DNA of 64,000 bases from an uncultured Treponema sp. (GCA_949300145.1 CASGDA010000002.1:186001-250000); one strand, 5' to 3'; positions 1 through 8,736 are shown, numbered from the stretch's first letter. Program-made: numbers and translations. The notes: generated by a model not told the origin, from the letters alone.

Positions 1-294
1 GAAACAGCCGATGTATATATCAGGAACTTCGGGGCTAAAATCGCCATCCTTACCGTTCCGTCAGGCCAGGCCCAGTCTATCGCAGACAAAATAATAGAAG
101 CGGGGATAACAGCCATCTGGAATTTTACGAACATCAAATTAAAAGTCCCCGAACACGTGTCCGTGCAGAGGGAAGATTTAACCTCAGGATATGCCATGTT
201 GTGCGTAAAAATGAATACGCGGAAAATGTGCGCCAACTGCGGGCGTAAAGCCGCCGACGGATGTTGCGGGGATTGTGAAGTTTGCAACACATAA
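1..294 (+). CDS. rex: Redox-sensing transcriptional repressor Rex, C-terminal part
   Basis: Only the last 97 codons are in the window. The visible part matches the NAD(H)-binding half of Rex: a beta strand ending in ILTVPSGQAQ, then AGITAIWNFTNIKLKVPEH and VSVQREDLTSGYA, the standard Rex ending. Rex represses fermentative and hydrogenase genes and is released when NADH is high. After the normal end there is an extra tail of about 22 residues with six cysteines (MCANCG, GCCGDC, EVCNT), which ordinary Rex proteins do not carry. The stop overlaps the next gene. Two genes downstream, on the other strand, lies a hydrogenase operon, a typical Rex target by function. The Rex call is firm; the role of the tail is unknown. 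Confidence 0.88.
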   Translation, partial: ETADVYIRNFGAKIAILTVPSGQAQSIADKIIEAGITAIWNFTNIKLKVPEHVSVQREDLTSGYAMLCVKMNTRKMCANCGRKAADGCCGDCEVCNT

Positions 295-1331
295 TAACTG
301 AAGAGGTGGAACTCAAAACAGAGCGCCAGACGGCATTTTTCATAAACAGACTGAAAAAAAAGGCGAAACACCTGCGCAGATGGGCCGGAAGGAACGGTGT
401 CCATGCCTACAGAATTTACGGCAGGGATATCCCCGAAGTCCCCGTGGATGTGGATTTATACGAAAACCGTGACACGGGTGAGCAGTTCCTGCATGTTTCC
501 TTTTACCGCCACGCAAGCGGAAGCAAAACGGAGGAAGAAGACTACCGGCTGAAAAAAATGGTGGAAGCAGCCTCAACCGCGCTTTCAATCCCGCCTGAAA
601 ATATTTACATAAAAACACGGGAAAAACAGAGGGGTGAAAAAAAACAGTATGAAAAACTCGGAGGGAAAAACATCTCCTTTTATGTTGAAGAATCAGGCTC
701 TTCCTTCAAAGTGAATCTCTCCGACTACCTTGACACCGGCCTTTTCCTGGATCACAGGAATTTGCGCCTTAAGGTAAAAGAAAAAGCCTGCGGCAAGAGG
801 GTTTTGAATCTTTTTTGTTACACCGGCTCCTTTTCCGTCCATGCGGCTGCAGGCGGAGCCCTGTCCGTCACCTCTGTTGACCTGTCAAAAACGTACCTGG
901 CCAGGGCAAAAGAAAACATGCTGTACAACGGTTTTTCCTCCGGCATAGACGGGAGTTATGAATTCATCTGCTCGGATGTAATGGAATTCCTCCGCCTGGA
1001 AGAACTGCGGGGCAAAACCAGAAAGTGGGACATCATCATCTGCGATCCGCCTACCTTTTCAAATTCAAAACGCACGGAAAAAATCCTGGACACAGGAAGG
1101 GACTGGGCCGTCTTATGCAATGCCTGTCTTGAAAAACTCGAATACGGCGGCAGCCTGTACTTTTCCACCAACTCGAAAAAGCTGCGTTTCGACCGGGAAA
1201 AACTAACGCCGCCGGCGGGAACGGAAATCCTATGCAAAGACATCACGGAGGAAAGCACCCCGGAGGATTTCCGGGGTAAGCGTCCCCACCGCTGCTGGGA
1301 AATCACGCTGAAAAAATCCGGGAACGGTTAA
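282..1331 (+). CDS. RlmK-like 23S rRNA methyltransferase (class I SAM)
   Basis: SAM-dependent RNA methyltransferase of 349 residues. The N-terminal third (FFINRLKKKAKHLRRWA, then YRIYGRDIPEVPVDVD) follows the RlmK half of E. coli RlmKL, which makes m7G2069 in 23S rRNA. Motif I is at about residues 174-192 (VLNLFCYTGSFSVHAA), an acidic residue binding the SAM ribose at D200, and motif IV at 254-259 (CDPPTF). The LSDYLDTGLFLDHR segment is also typical. It lacks the THUMP and RlmL half, so it is a stand-alone version. The start is probably TTG at 282, overlapping the rex stop by 13 nt; a GTG at 306 is possible but has almost no spacing to its purine-rich upstream site. It converges with the hydrogenase operon, overlapping by 4 nt. 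RlmI-type specificity cannot be excluded. Confidence 0.82.
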   Translation: MQHIITEEVELKTERQTAFFINRLKKKAKHLRRWAGRNGVHAYRIYGRDIPEVPVDVDLYENRDTGEQFLHVSFYRHASGSKTEEEDYRLKKMVEAASTALSIPPENIYIKTREKQRGEKKQYEKLGGKNISFYVEESGSSFKVNLSDYLDTGLFLDHRNLRLKVKEKACGKRVLNLFCYTGSFSVHAAAGGALSVTSVDLSKTYLARAKENMLYNGFSSGIDGSYEFICSDVMEFLRLEELRGKTRKWDIIICDPPTFSNSKRTEKILDTGRDWAVLCNACLEKLEYGGSLYFSTNSKKLRFDREKLTPPAGTEILCKDITEESTPEDFRGKRPHRCWEITLKKSGNG

Positions 1332-2809
1332 ACGTCAGGGTTTTCCACGGGCTTTCCGTCCGGCTGGGATCCCGCCGCCGCATATTTTTTCAGCAGTGTC
1401 GAAGCAATTTTCGGATTTGAAATCACAGACGGACCGGCGATACATCCACCGGGGCATGCCATAACTTCAACGAGGTTGGCATCAGCCTCAATCCCCGCGG
1501 CGACAGATTTTCCGTATGAAACAAGCTGCTTGATTCCGTTTTTATCCAGACCGTCTATAACTGCGGCTCGCAAAATTCCCGGATGCTTCAAACGGATACG
1601 GACAGCGGCGGAAACACCTCCGGATTGGGCGAAATTCCTTCCGCTCGGTGTGGACAATTTTTCAGGGAGGATTGCCTCGCATTTCGCCACATCAATGTCC
1701 TTGGCCACAAACAAGGCTCCGATTTCTTCGGCGGAAAGAACATAATCCACAAATTCATCATCGAGCCCCTCCTTGCGTTTGGCAAGACAGGGACCGATAA
1801 AAACAGTGATATAATCCGGATTCTCCTTCTTTGCGATTTTTGCCGTGTAATGCATCGGGGAGCGGGTATCCGAAATACAGGAAGACAGGGCGGGCACATG
1901 TATCTTTACAGCCCTGACATAAGCAGGACAACAGGAGGTTGTCATCAGGATATCCCCCCGCTCCATCCTTTCAGAAAACTCCGCGGCTTCTTTGTCGGAA
2001 GTGATGTCAGCGCCGTAGGCGACTTCAAAAGTTTTGAAAAACCCGGCCGCTTTTAACGCCCCCTCCAGCTGTCCTGGAGCGCCGCGGAACTGACCGGCCA
2101 AAGCAGGGGCGTACATGGCAACAACCTTCTTTCCGGACATCAAATGCTTTATGACATCCACCAACTGGCTCTTGTCCATCATTGCGCCGAACGGACACTC
2201 GCGCATACAAGCCCCGCAGAAAATACATTTACTGTAATCTATCCGCTCTTTTCCGTTTTCATCTTTACTGATTGCCCCGACCGGACAGGCTTCCTCACAG
2301 GGAACCGGAATTTTGATGATGGCATGGTACGGACAGTTCTGCATGCATAGACCGCAGTTGACACACAAATCAGAATCAATCTGAGCCCGCTGACCGACAA
2401 TTTTAATCGCCTTTTTCGCACAGTTCATCATGCAGGGTCTGGCTATACATGCCTGACAGGCGTTGGTTACCATATAGTGGGCTTTTACACACGCGTTACA
2501 GGCATCGTGCAAAACGGTGAGCATGGGCTCCGTGGGTTTTTCCCTGGCAAGCGCATCCTTCGCGTATTCCGCCAATGGTTTTTCATCATCATATTCTTCA
2601 AGGCTGTGTCCCAGTCTTGCTATGACACGCTGGCGGCACAGCTCCCTGTCATGAAATATACAGCACCGCATGGGGGTCTGATTTCTGGGAAACATTTCCC
2701 TGGCGATATAATGGACGCCGTCCGCAAGCTTTCCCTCAAACTGAAGCCTGGCGATTCTAATAAGGATTTCCCGCTTTATGTTTGCCGCACCGTTATTTAT
2801 GTTAAGCAT
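1328..2809 (-). CDS. [FeFe]-hydrogenase, group B-like catalytic subunit
   Basis: Iron-only hydrogenase of 493 residues. An N-terminal helical region is followed by cysteine motifs for [4Fe-4S] clusters (C118/C121/C126/C130, C149/C152/C155/C159, C195/C198/C201/C205 with C171/C175). The H-cluster domain then carries all three signatures: L1 TSCCP at 291-295, L2 PCLAKRKE at 340-347 and L3 MACPGGC at 450-456. Both cysteines of TSCCP are present, so the proton-transfer route is intact. The N-terminal architecture, with an RCC motif at 48-50 and cysteines ahead of the ferredoxin motifs, recalls group B enzymes of anaerobes, which are likely ferredoxin-linked. It is the last gene of the operon and overlaps the preceding [2Fe-2S] gene by 8 nt. 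The maturases HydE, HydF and HydG are not in this window. Confidence 0.9.
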   Translation of the reverse strand: MLNINNGAANIKREILIRIARLQFEGKLADGVHYIAREMFPRNQTPMRCCIFHDRELCRQRVIARLGHSLEEYDDEKPLAEYAKDALAREKPTEPMLTVLHDACNACVKAHYMVTNACQACIARPCMMNCAKKAIKIVGQRAQIDSDLCVNCGLCMQNCPYHAIIKIPVPCEEACPVGAISKDENGKERIDYSKCIFCGACMRECPFGAMMDKSQLVDVIKHLMSGKKVVAMYAPALAGQFRGAPGQLEGALKAAGFFKTFEVAYGADITSDKEAAEFSERMERGDILMTTSCCPAYVRAVKIHVPALSSCISDTRSPMHYTAKIAKKENPDYITVFIGPCLAKRKEGLDDEFVDYVLSAEEIGALFVAKDIDVAKCEAILPEKLSTPSGRNFAQSGGVSAAVRIRLKHPGILRAAVIDGLDKNGIKQLVSYGKSVAAGIEADANLVEVMACPGGCIAGPSVISNPKIASTLLKKYAAAGSQPDGKPVENPDV

Positions 2810-3074
2810 TGGCGATCTCCTCGATTTTATTCAACACCATGGGAAGAGTGGCGGCCGAGATAATCTCTCCGTTAATAACAACAAAAGGCGCTTTTCCGTT
2901 TGACAGGTCCTTGCAATAACCGAGGCAGGTGGCGCCGTCAATCTCCACAATATTTTTAAGGTGCTCAGGAAGCTTCTCCTCCAAAAGCAGAATATCCGAA
3001 GACCCCATCACAAAACAGGCTGTCCCCGAGCAAATAGTGACTTTGATTTTTTTGTCCATATGACACTCCTTCAA
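2802..3074 (-). CDS. Thioredoxin-like [2Fe-2S] ferredoxin protein (NuoE/HydC-like)
   Basis: Small 90-residue protein with the four-cysteine pattern of thioredoxin-like [2Fe-2S] ferredoxins: TICSGTACF near the start and CLGYCKD in the second half. This fold is found in NuoE, in the HydC subunit of electron-bifurcating hydrogenases and as stand-alone proteins in hydrogenase gene sets. It probably passes electrons to or from one of the two [FeFe] proteins encoded beside it. The SD-like GGAG sits just ahead of the ATG. The gene starts 24 nt after the phosphatase gene and overlaps the hydrogenase gene by 8 nt, so the two are probably translated together. A second paralogue heads the same operon. 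Confidence 0.82.
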   Translation of the reverse strand: MKECHMDKKIKVTICSGTACFVMGSSDILLLEEKLPEHLKNIVEIDGATCLGYCKDLSNGKAPFVVINGEIISAATLPMVLNKIEEIANA

Positions 3075-3098
3075 ACCATTGACATAAACGCAATATAA

Positions 3099-4328
3099 TC
3101 ACATGTAAGAAACATTAACTTCCTTCAGATAGTTGTCCGTCAAAAGAGCTTCGATTTTTTTCACGACATTCCGCCTTATCTCCAGCTCCATAGGCATATT
3201 CGGATCCTGATGGGCGGCGTTTATCTGCGTACCTACAACAAAATTAATCCTGTCACTGTCCAGTAAAAGCTGGACTAATTTTGAAGCGCCGTTTTCTTTT
3301 TCAGAATCCAAAATCCTGGACTTTCCGTATTCAGAGCCGTCCTCAAGCAATTCAACAACCTTTCCCAGCGTTATAATTCCCTCCGTAACCAAATCGGCCC
3401 CTTCCATTATGGAAATAGGAGGAACAACAGGATCTATGTTTTTCAAAACGATGGAAACAGGCTTGCCCAGCTCCCGTGACAGAATATTGGCGGTGGTTCC
3501 GCCGCACAAAACCTTCTTCCCGTTGAAAGAGGTGAAAATCCTGGCAAGCTCGGAATCCCTTTCAGGATTTATCGGAGGCCCCGTTATTATGAGGAGATCC
3601 CTGGGATGGCGGAAATAAACCACACCGCAGGTTATATCGTCCTTCGCTTCAAAAGCATCATGGAGATTTGCCTGAATTACAATTTTCTTTGCCAAATCCC
3701 TGGCACTTATTTCCGGATCCTCGTCGATTTTTTCAAGTATGAAATCATGGACGGCTGCGTCCCCCCAACCGAGCGGGGAAGCCTTTGTCCCCATTCCTGA
3801 CTGGGTTACACCGTCGGAAAAGAAAATCAGCCGGTCTCCGGGTTTCGCCCCGTATTCAGAATAATACAGTACGGCTTCCCGGACAGGAGCCGTCTTTTTA
3901 TTTTTCCGCTCGATTGGGGCGCAATCTTTTATCGGCTCAACAATCACATTGGAACGTATCAAAACATAGCCGGGATTATCATATTCCATAATCCTCACAG
4001 ATGAATTCGGGGCGATGTCAACAAGAGTGAAAGTCGCGTAACTGATACCCCGGTCCTTGCAGACAGGCAGGGTATTCATAATAATATCAGCGGCCCGCTT
4101 TATCGGAATATCCGCGGCGACGAATTTGAGGGCCATTGTAGCCGTCAAGGTTGAGAGAACACCTGCTTTGATACCAGAGCCCAAACCGTCCGACAAAACT
4201 GTTATGATACGACCGGTTTCATCGTTTTTCTGGGAAAGGAACATATCGCCAGGCGCACCCTGGCCGTGCTTGCTTAACTGATAGTGACCGACCTCAACAA
4301 AAGTGCCGGGGGCAATGGGTTCACTCAT
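3099..4328 (-). CDS. SpoIIE/PP2C-type protein phosphatase linked to sensory hydrogenase
   Basis: PPM-family serine/threonine phosphatase of the SpoIIE/RsbU type. Metal-binding motifs are visible as VLSDGLGSGIKAG, FFSDGVTQSG and DDITCGVVYFRH. The last 150 residues form an additional domain (ITGPPINPERD onwards, with a LCGGTTANIL segment) that I do not recognise. I chose the ATG at 4328 (MSEPIAPG) because a GGGG lies 6 nt upstream and the start then overlaps the end of the sensory hydrogenase gene; the frame stays open to 4361. In known anaerobes such phosphatases sit beside HydS-type hydrogenases, suggesting that H2 or redox state is passed to a phosphorylated target. No STAS or RsbW partner lies in this operon; such a pair is encoded at 38.1-39.0 kb. 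Confidence 0.84.
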   Translation of the reverse strand: MSEPIAPGTFVEVGHYQLSKHGQGAPGDMFLSQKNDETGRIITVLSDGLGSGIKAGVLSTLTATMALKFVAADIPIKRAADIIMNTLPVCKDRGISYATFTLVDIAPNSSVRIMEYDNPGYVLIRSNVIVEPIKDCAPIERKNKKTAPVREAVLYYSEYGAKPGDRLIFFSDGVTQSGMGTKASPLGWGDAAVHDFILEKIDEDPEISARDLAKKIVIQANLHDAFEAKDDITCGVVYFRHPRDLLIITGPPINPERDSELARIFTSFNGKKVLCGGTTANILSRELGKPVSIVLKNIDPVVPPISIMEGADLVTEGIITLGKVVELLEDGSEYGKSRILDSEKENGASKLVQLLLDSDRINFVVGTQINAAHQDPNMPMELEIRRNVVKKIEALLTDNYLKEVNVSYM

Positions 4329-6078
4329 CGGCATCCCCGTCACTTGCCGCGAAAGATTCAATTATCGAATTCAAAGTCGCTTCCGTTTCCGCCGCATTCT
4401 CTCCCAGAAGGAAGGCTATCTTCTGGACAACCGCAAGATTCTTGTCGATGACACGCTGGGTTTGTTTAATCACCCTTGAACGCTGAACCTGGGGGGCCGT
4501 GACATCCTGAATGACGCCGCAGGCGCTCTGCCCTTCTTCCAGGGAAAATATAGTCGCATGGAAGATTTTCTTTCCTTCCCTTATTTCGTGATCCACAACA
4601 TCCGGACCGTCCTCAGACATTACATCACTGAAATATTTTGACAAGGACGTTATCTTTGAAAGCTCCGCTCCTTCCAGTCCGGGTTTAGCCTCAAACAGCT
4701 CCACAATCTGGTCGCCCATCAACCTTGCAAAATTCTCGTTGCATTCGATTATGGTCAGATTGGAATCGCAGATCACCACACCGGCCGGGATTGTCTTTAT
4801 CAATCCGTTTGCCTTTTTCTGCGCGAGCTTGCGCATGTAGGAAACGCACATACCCTTTTCAGCACGCTTATCCAGCATTGCCGCGGCGAAGCTTCTGCAT
4901 GTGTCATATCCGCAGCTTCCGCAGTTCAATTCATCCTGAAGGGAGAATTTCCCCACGGAACGCAGGGCGGAGATAATATCCGCTTCACTGTGCGCCGCTT
5001 CGCCGGCAGCCTCGGCAGGCAAAGTCCCGGACATGACAGGCATCTCCTCCCCGGAAATTGTATCCTTCGCACCGTCAGCATACTTCAGCAGGGAAATCTG
5101 CCTCATCAACGTGGGATTCTGGTTGGATGCCATAGGTCCGTTTACACATCCACCGTGACATGCCAAAAGTTCGGCAAAAAGCGGCTTTGATAATTTCTCC
5201 GGATCGATTCCCCGCAATGCCGCGCCTATTTCATCAAGTCCGGTGACAGCCAGCATATCACAGTCATCAGTACCTGGGTATTTTTTTATGGCGGAAATCA
5301 TCCCGCCGTCAATCGGATAGAGGGCACCTTTCGCAGCCCTGAAAGGAATAAACCCGTCACTTTCGTCATAATTACAGGCTTCAATCCTTATCCCCTCATC
5401 CTGAAACCATCTCTTCAAATCCTGAAAAGAAATGACGCAATCAAGTTCCTGCTCCCATACATCGGACTCCCTCTTTTTTGCTATGCATGGACCGGCAAAA
5501 ACAACGGCGCAGTTCTTTCCGAAATGATTCTTCAGGTACCTTACGTGGGCCATCAGAGGAGACACGCAGTCAGTTATTGAATCAGCAAGTTCCGGGAGGT
5601 ACCTTTTGACATATTCCACAGCCACAGGACAGGCGGATGAAAGGAAAAGCTTCCGGACACCCTTTTCGCCGGCGGCAATCTTTTTTTCAGCTTCATTCAG
5701 AAGAGTGGAAACATCAGATGAAACAAAATCAGCGCCCACCGCTGTTTCCGATACCCCGGAAAAACCCAGCTTCTTCAAGGCCGCCACAAGCCTTCCTGCG
5801 GGGACTCCTGAAAATTCTGAAGCGAAGGAAGGCGCCAACGACAGGAAAACCTTTTCCTTGATTTTCACGAGCTGTTTCGCCCGCGGTAAATCATCCCTGA
5901 CCCGTTTCGCTCCCGCCGGACAGACTATGACACAATGACCGCAGAGGACACAAAGATTGGGAATAACCTTCGCATGACCCTGCTCCACGGAAATGGCCTT
6001 TATGGGACATTCCCTGATACACTTATAGCAATCCTGGCATTGGGTGATTTCAGTATAAATAGGTGTTTGAACTGTCAT
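4321..6078 (-). CDS. Sensory-type [FeFe]-hydrogenase with PAS domain (HydS-like)
   Basis: Multidomain protein of 585 residues. Two [4Fe-4S] motifs come first (C14/C17/C20/C24 and C43/C46/C49/C53). The H-cluster domain has L1 SSACP at 147-151, L2 PCIAKKRE at 197-204 and L3 ACHGGC at 306-311, so the four cluster ligands C150, C198, C307 and C311 are kept, but the proton-transfer cysteine of TSCCP is alanine 149. This is the change described for group C sensory hydrogenases such as Thermotoga HydS. Next come a CGSCGYDTC Fe-S motif near 386-394, a PAS-like domain (about 425-530, starting GVVICDSNLTIIECNENF) and a helical tail. It probably senses H2 or redox state and signals to the phosphatase encoded by the overlapping downstream gene. 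Confidence 0.88.
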   Translation of the reverse strand: MTVQTPIYTEITQCQDCYKCIRECPIKAISVEQGHAKVIPNLCVLCGHCVIVCPAGAKRVRDDLPRAKQLVKIKEKVFLSLAPSFASEFSGVPAGRLVAALKKLGFSGVSETAVGADFVSSDVSTLLNEAEKKIAAGEKGVRKLFLSSACPVAVEYVKRYLPELADSITDCVSPLMAHVRYLKNHFGKNCAVVFAGPCIAKKRESDVWEQELDCVISFQDLKRWFQDEGIRIEACNYDESDGFIPFRAAKGALYPIDGGMISAIKKYPGTDDCDMLAVTGLDEIGAALRGIDPEKLSKPLFAELLACHGGCVNGPMASNQNPTLMRQISLLKYADGAKDTISGEEMPVMSGTLPAEAAGEAAHSEADIISALRSVGKFSLQDELNCGSCGYDTCRSFAAAMLDKRAEKGMCVSYMRKLAQKKANGLIKTIPAGVVICDSNLTIIECNENFARLMGDQIVELFEAKPGLEGAELSKITSLSKYFSDVMSEDGPDVVDHEIREGKKIFHATIFSLEEGQSACGVIQDVTAPQVQRSRVIKQTQRVIDKNLAVVQKIAFLLGENAAETEATLNSIIESFAASDGDADE

Positions 6079-6079
6079 A

Positions 6080-6340
6080 TTATGAATCCTGTGCCAATAA
6101 TTTGTGCGAGAGTAAATCCGGAATCATTTCCGGCAAAACCCCTTCGATGAGTTCCCCGTTAATCATCAGAACGGGACCGTCCTTGCAGTGACCGCTGCAA
6201 AGACAACCGGAAACCTCCACCTTGGCTTCAAGCCCGTTATCCTTCACAAAATTCTGTATGACTTCAACATTACGGCTGTTCCCGCGTGAAAAACAGGAAC
6301 TACCCATACATACAGTGACAGTTACACTCGGCTCATTCAC
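6080..6340 (-). CDS. Thioredoxin-like [2Fe-2S] ferredoxin protein, first gene of hydrogenase operon
   Basis: 86-residue paralogue of the protein encoded at 2802-3074, with the cysteine pattern CMGSSCF then GCLCSGHCKDGP. The fold matches stand-alone [2Fe-2S] thioredoxin-like ferredoxins. The start is GTG at 6340, behind a good AGGAG with 7-nt spacing. It follows a strong promoter (TTGACT, 18 nt, TATAAT) and is one base from the sensory hydrogenase gene, so it is the leading gene of the operon and probably an electron partner of that protein. Its second half carries an extra cysteine (GCLC) compared with its paralogue. Confidence 0.82.
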   Translation of the reverse strand: MNEPSVTVTVCMGSSCFSRGNSRNVEVIQNFVKDNGLEAKVEVSGCLCSGHCKDGPVLMINGELIEGVLPEMIPDLLSHKLLAQDS

Positions 6341-6363
6341 AATACATCTCCTAGGATATATAA

Positions 6364-6393
6364 ATTATATACGGGCTTTTTAAATATAGTCAA
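6364..6393 (-). promoter_or_regulatory. Promoter of the hydrogenase operon
   Basis: On the minus strand TTGACT (6388-6393), an 18-nt spacer and TATAAT (6364-6369), about 24 nt upstream of the GTG start at 6340. The region between is AT-rich. I see no clear Rex operator (TTGTGAA-N4-TTCACAA type) over it. Confidence 0.75.
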
Positions 6394-6473
6394 CGAAAAG
6401 ATAAAAAAATAACGAATAATGCAACCAGTAAAATATAACGCCGGCGCAGCTGTATTCCGTCCGAATCCGTCAG

Positions 6474-6507
6474 GAAAAAATAAAACCGTTCCCCGAAAGG
6501 AGAACGG
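6474..6507 (-). terminator. Intrinsic terminator after rpmE
   Basis: Inverted repeat CCGTTC (6486-6491) and GAACGG (6502-6507) with a 10-nt loop. On the minus strand it is followed by TTTTATTTTTT, which suits termination of rpmE, whose stop lies 28 nt upstream. Confidence 0.75.
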
Positions 6508-6534
6508 CTTTTCTTTAAACCGATTAAAAAACGG

Positions 6535-6738
6535 TCAGTTCTTGATATTATACCGCTTGTTGAAGCGCTCTATACGTCCCGCGGTATCGACAAGTTTCTG
6601 CTTACCCGTAAAGAAGGGATGGCAGGCGGAACAAATTTCAACATGGATATCTTTAACTGTGGAACTTGTTTCAATAACATTACCGCATACACATGTTATT
6701 TTTGTAAGAGCATAATCAGGATGCGTATTGGCTTTCAT
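6535..6738 (-). CDS. rpmE: 50S ribosomal protein L31
   Basis: Ribosomal protein bL31 of 67 residues, the zinc-binding (C+) form: TCVCGN near residue 16 and [21 protein letters not shown] later give four cysteines placed as in zinc-containing L31. The end [10 protein letters not shown] is standard for the family. The start has an excellent AGGAGGA six bases upstream of the ATG. It lies 64 nt downstream of rho on the same strand and may be cotranscribed with it, an arrangement seen in many bacteria. An intrinsic terminator follows. Confidence 0.97.
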   Translation of the reverse strand: MKANTHPDYALTKITCVCGNVIETSSTVKDIHVEICSACHPFFTGKQKLVDTAGRIERFNKRYNIKN

Positions 6739-6802
6739 ATCTTCCTCCTAAAATATTCTATCATAAAATAAAAAATAAATAAAGGGCTTGTCCTGTTAAA
6801 TA

Positions 6803-8494
6803 TCAATCCATTGCGGCTACACCGGTATTCATTGAACGCAGGAACGCCTCATTATTCTTGGATTTTTTCATTCTGTCAATAAGCAGCTCAATAATTTCCG
6901 TGTCATCCATCGGATTTATGAATTTACGGAGAATCCACATTTTCTGCATTTCCTCTTCGGTGAGAAGAAGCTCTTCACGCCTGGTTCCCGATTTTTTAAT
7001 ATTAATGGCCGGAAACAATCTCCTGTCAGAAAGCTTTCGGTCCAGAACGATTTCACTGTTACCGGTTCCCTTGAATTCCTCAAAAATAACCTCATCCATC
7101 CTGCTTCCGGTTTCAATAAGCGCGGTGGAAATAATTGTAAGGCTTCCGCCCTCCTCCACATTTCTGGCCGCACCGAATATGCGTTTAGGTTTATGCAGGG
7201 CATTGGAATCCACACCGCCGGAAAGAACCTTTCCTGAAGTCGGCACAGTCTGGTTATAAGCCCGCGCAAGCCTCGTGATTGAATCCAGGAGAATAACCAC
7301 ATCCCGCTTATGTTCCACAAGCCTGCGGGCTTTTTCCAAAACCATCTCCGTAACCTGGACATGTCTGGTGGCCGGTTCATCAAAGGTGGATGAAATAACC
7401 TCAGCCCGGACGGTTCTTTCCATATCCGTAACCTCCTCCGGGCGCTCATCAATGAGAAGGACAATCAGGTAAACTTCCGGATGATTTTTGGTGATGGCGT
7501 TCGCTATTTTCTGCATCAGAATGGTTTTACCGGTACGGGGAGGAGCGCTTATGATGGCGCGCTGCCCTTTCCCTATCGGGCAGAAAAGATTCATAATTCT
7601 GGTCGAAATTTCATCCGTGGAAGTTTCCAGGTTAAGCTTTTCCGTCGGATAAAGGGGCGTAAGGTTGTCAAAGGGAATCCTGCTCCTGGCGACAGAAACT
7701 TCATCAAAGTTTACGGACTCAACCCTCAATAACGCGAAGAATCTTTCATTGTCTTTCGGAGAACGGATTTGACCGTAAACAGTATCACCTGTTTTCAAAT
7801 TAAAAAGACGGATCTGGCTGGGCGAAATATAAATATCATCAGAACCGGGCAGATAACTGTTCTGCGGTGAACGCAGAAATCCGTAACCGTCGGACAGGAT
7901 TTCAAGTGAACCCGATGCGAATATGATGCCGCCGTGTTCTGTATGTGATTTCAGAATCTGGAAAATAATTTCCTGTTTTTTCATTGCGGCGAGGTCATCA
8001 TCCGGGATTCCATACTGGGTTCCCAAATTCCTCAAAGACTGCATACCCATGCTTGTCAATTCATTTATCGTCAAGCGGGGCTTGGAATCATTATCCTTGC
8101 CGGACAGCTCCGGTTCTGAAGCGGACTGGGGAACAGGCATTGAAGCGGTGTTCTCGGAATGAATATCCTTGACGCGCTCACGCCTTTTGTAGGGACGGAA
8201 TTCCCGCGGCTCCCTCGCCTCCGAAAAATTATCCCCGCGCTTTTTTGTCCTTGACCTCACGACAACACGTTTTTCCACTGCATCCGGAACGGGAGGAGCT
8301 ACATCCTGTTCCGTATTCAACGTGACGGAAGGTTCATCAAAAGGAAGCTCTCCTTCTGAATTTTCAGAGGTTTCATTGCTTTCCGGTAAAGCATCCTCCG
8401 CAACGGAACAAACTTCACCACCTTCAAGCTGAAGCATATCCGTTGCATCTGTAAGCCCGGAACGGCGTCTCATTGCTGCCATATAATTCTCCAT
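6803..8494 (-). CDS. rho: Transcription termination factor Rho
   Basis: Hexameric RNA helicase that ends transcription. The C-terminal 420 residues align with E. coli Rho: a Rho N-terminal domain ([17 protein letters not shown]), a cold-shock-type RNA-binding domain ([16 protein letters not shown]), Walker A (APPRTGKT), Walker B ([16 protein letters not shown]) and the Q/R-loop region [14 protein letters not shown]. Before these lies a charged extension of about 140 residues, acidic first and then basic ([11 protein letters not shown]). Such inserts occur in Rho of several phyla and can bind extra RNA. A strong promoter lies far upstream, leaving a leader of about 170 nt (annotated separately). 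Confidence 0.97.
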   Translation of the reverse strand: MENYMAAMRRRSGLTDATDMLQLEGGEVCSVAEDALPESNETSENSEGELPFDEPSVTLNTEQDVAPPVPDAVEKRVVVRSRTKKRGDNFSEAREPREFRPYKRRERVKDIHSENTASMPVPQSASEPELSGKDNDSKPRLTINELTSMGMQSLRNLGTQYGIPDDDLAAMKKQEIIFQILKSHTEHGGIIFASGSLEILSDGYGFLRSPQNSYLPGSDDIYISPSQIRLFNLKTGDTVYGQIRSPKDNERFFALLRVESVNFDEVSVARSRIPFDNLTPLYPTEKLNLETSTDEISTRIMNLFCPIGKGQRAIISAPPRTGKTILMQKIANAITKNHPEVYLIVLLIDERPEEVTDMERTVRAEVISSTFDEPATRHVQVTEMVLEKARRLVEHKRDVVILLDSITRLARAYNQTVPTSGKVLSGGVDSNALHKPKRIFGAARNVEEGGSLTIISTALIETGSRMDEVIFEEFKGTGNSEIVLDRKLSDRRLFPAINIKKSGTRREELLLTEEEMQKMWILRKFINPMDDTEIIELLIDRMKKSKNNEAFLRSMNTGVAAMD

Positions 8495-8667
8495 ATAAAA
8501 ATATTGTTATTATCATCTGAAATGGAAATGCCTGTTTATATGTTTTGCAGTACACAGGTTTATGCCAGGATTTTATTTAAAATCCGATCCGCTGCCTCAA
8601 AACAACGGCATCCATAATCTATAATGTTGGATTTTCCTTAAGACTTGAAGACCCGATTCATGGATCA
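8495..8667 (-). promoter_or_regulatory. Long 5' leader of rho
   Basis: Untranslated stretch between the rho promoter and start codon. It contains a perfect hairpin (GGATTTTA and TAAAATCC, 8568-8585) and no convincing reading frame. In E. coli rho is autoregulated by termination in its leader; a similar role here is inference. Confidence 0.5.
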
Positions 8668-8673
8668 TGTCTG

Positions 8674-8703
8674 ATTATATAAAATAAAAGCGGTGTCTGT
8701 CAA
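8674..8703 (-). promoter_or_regulatory. Promoter of rho
   Basis: Consensus TTGACA (8698-8703 on the minus strand), 18-nt spacer and consensus TATAAT (8674-8679). It lies in the gap between the bactofilin gene and rho and is one of the best promoters in the window. Confidence 0.82.
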
Positions 8704-8736
8704 GGAAGACCTTTACGCCGAATCAAAGGGGAATAT

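Noticed and set aside
6370-6420. Rex operator in the hydrogenase promoter
   Set aside because: No TTGTGAA/TTCACAA-like pair could be seen, only general AT-rich sequence.
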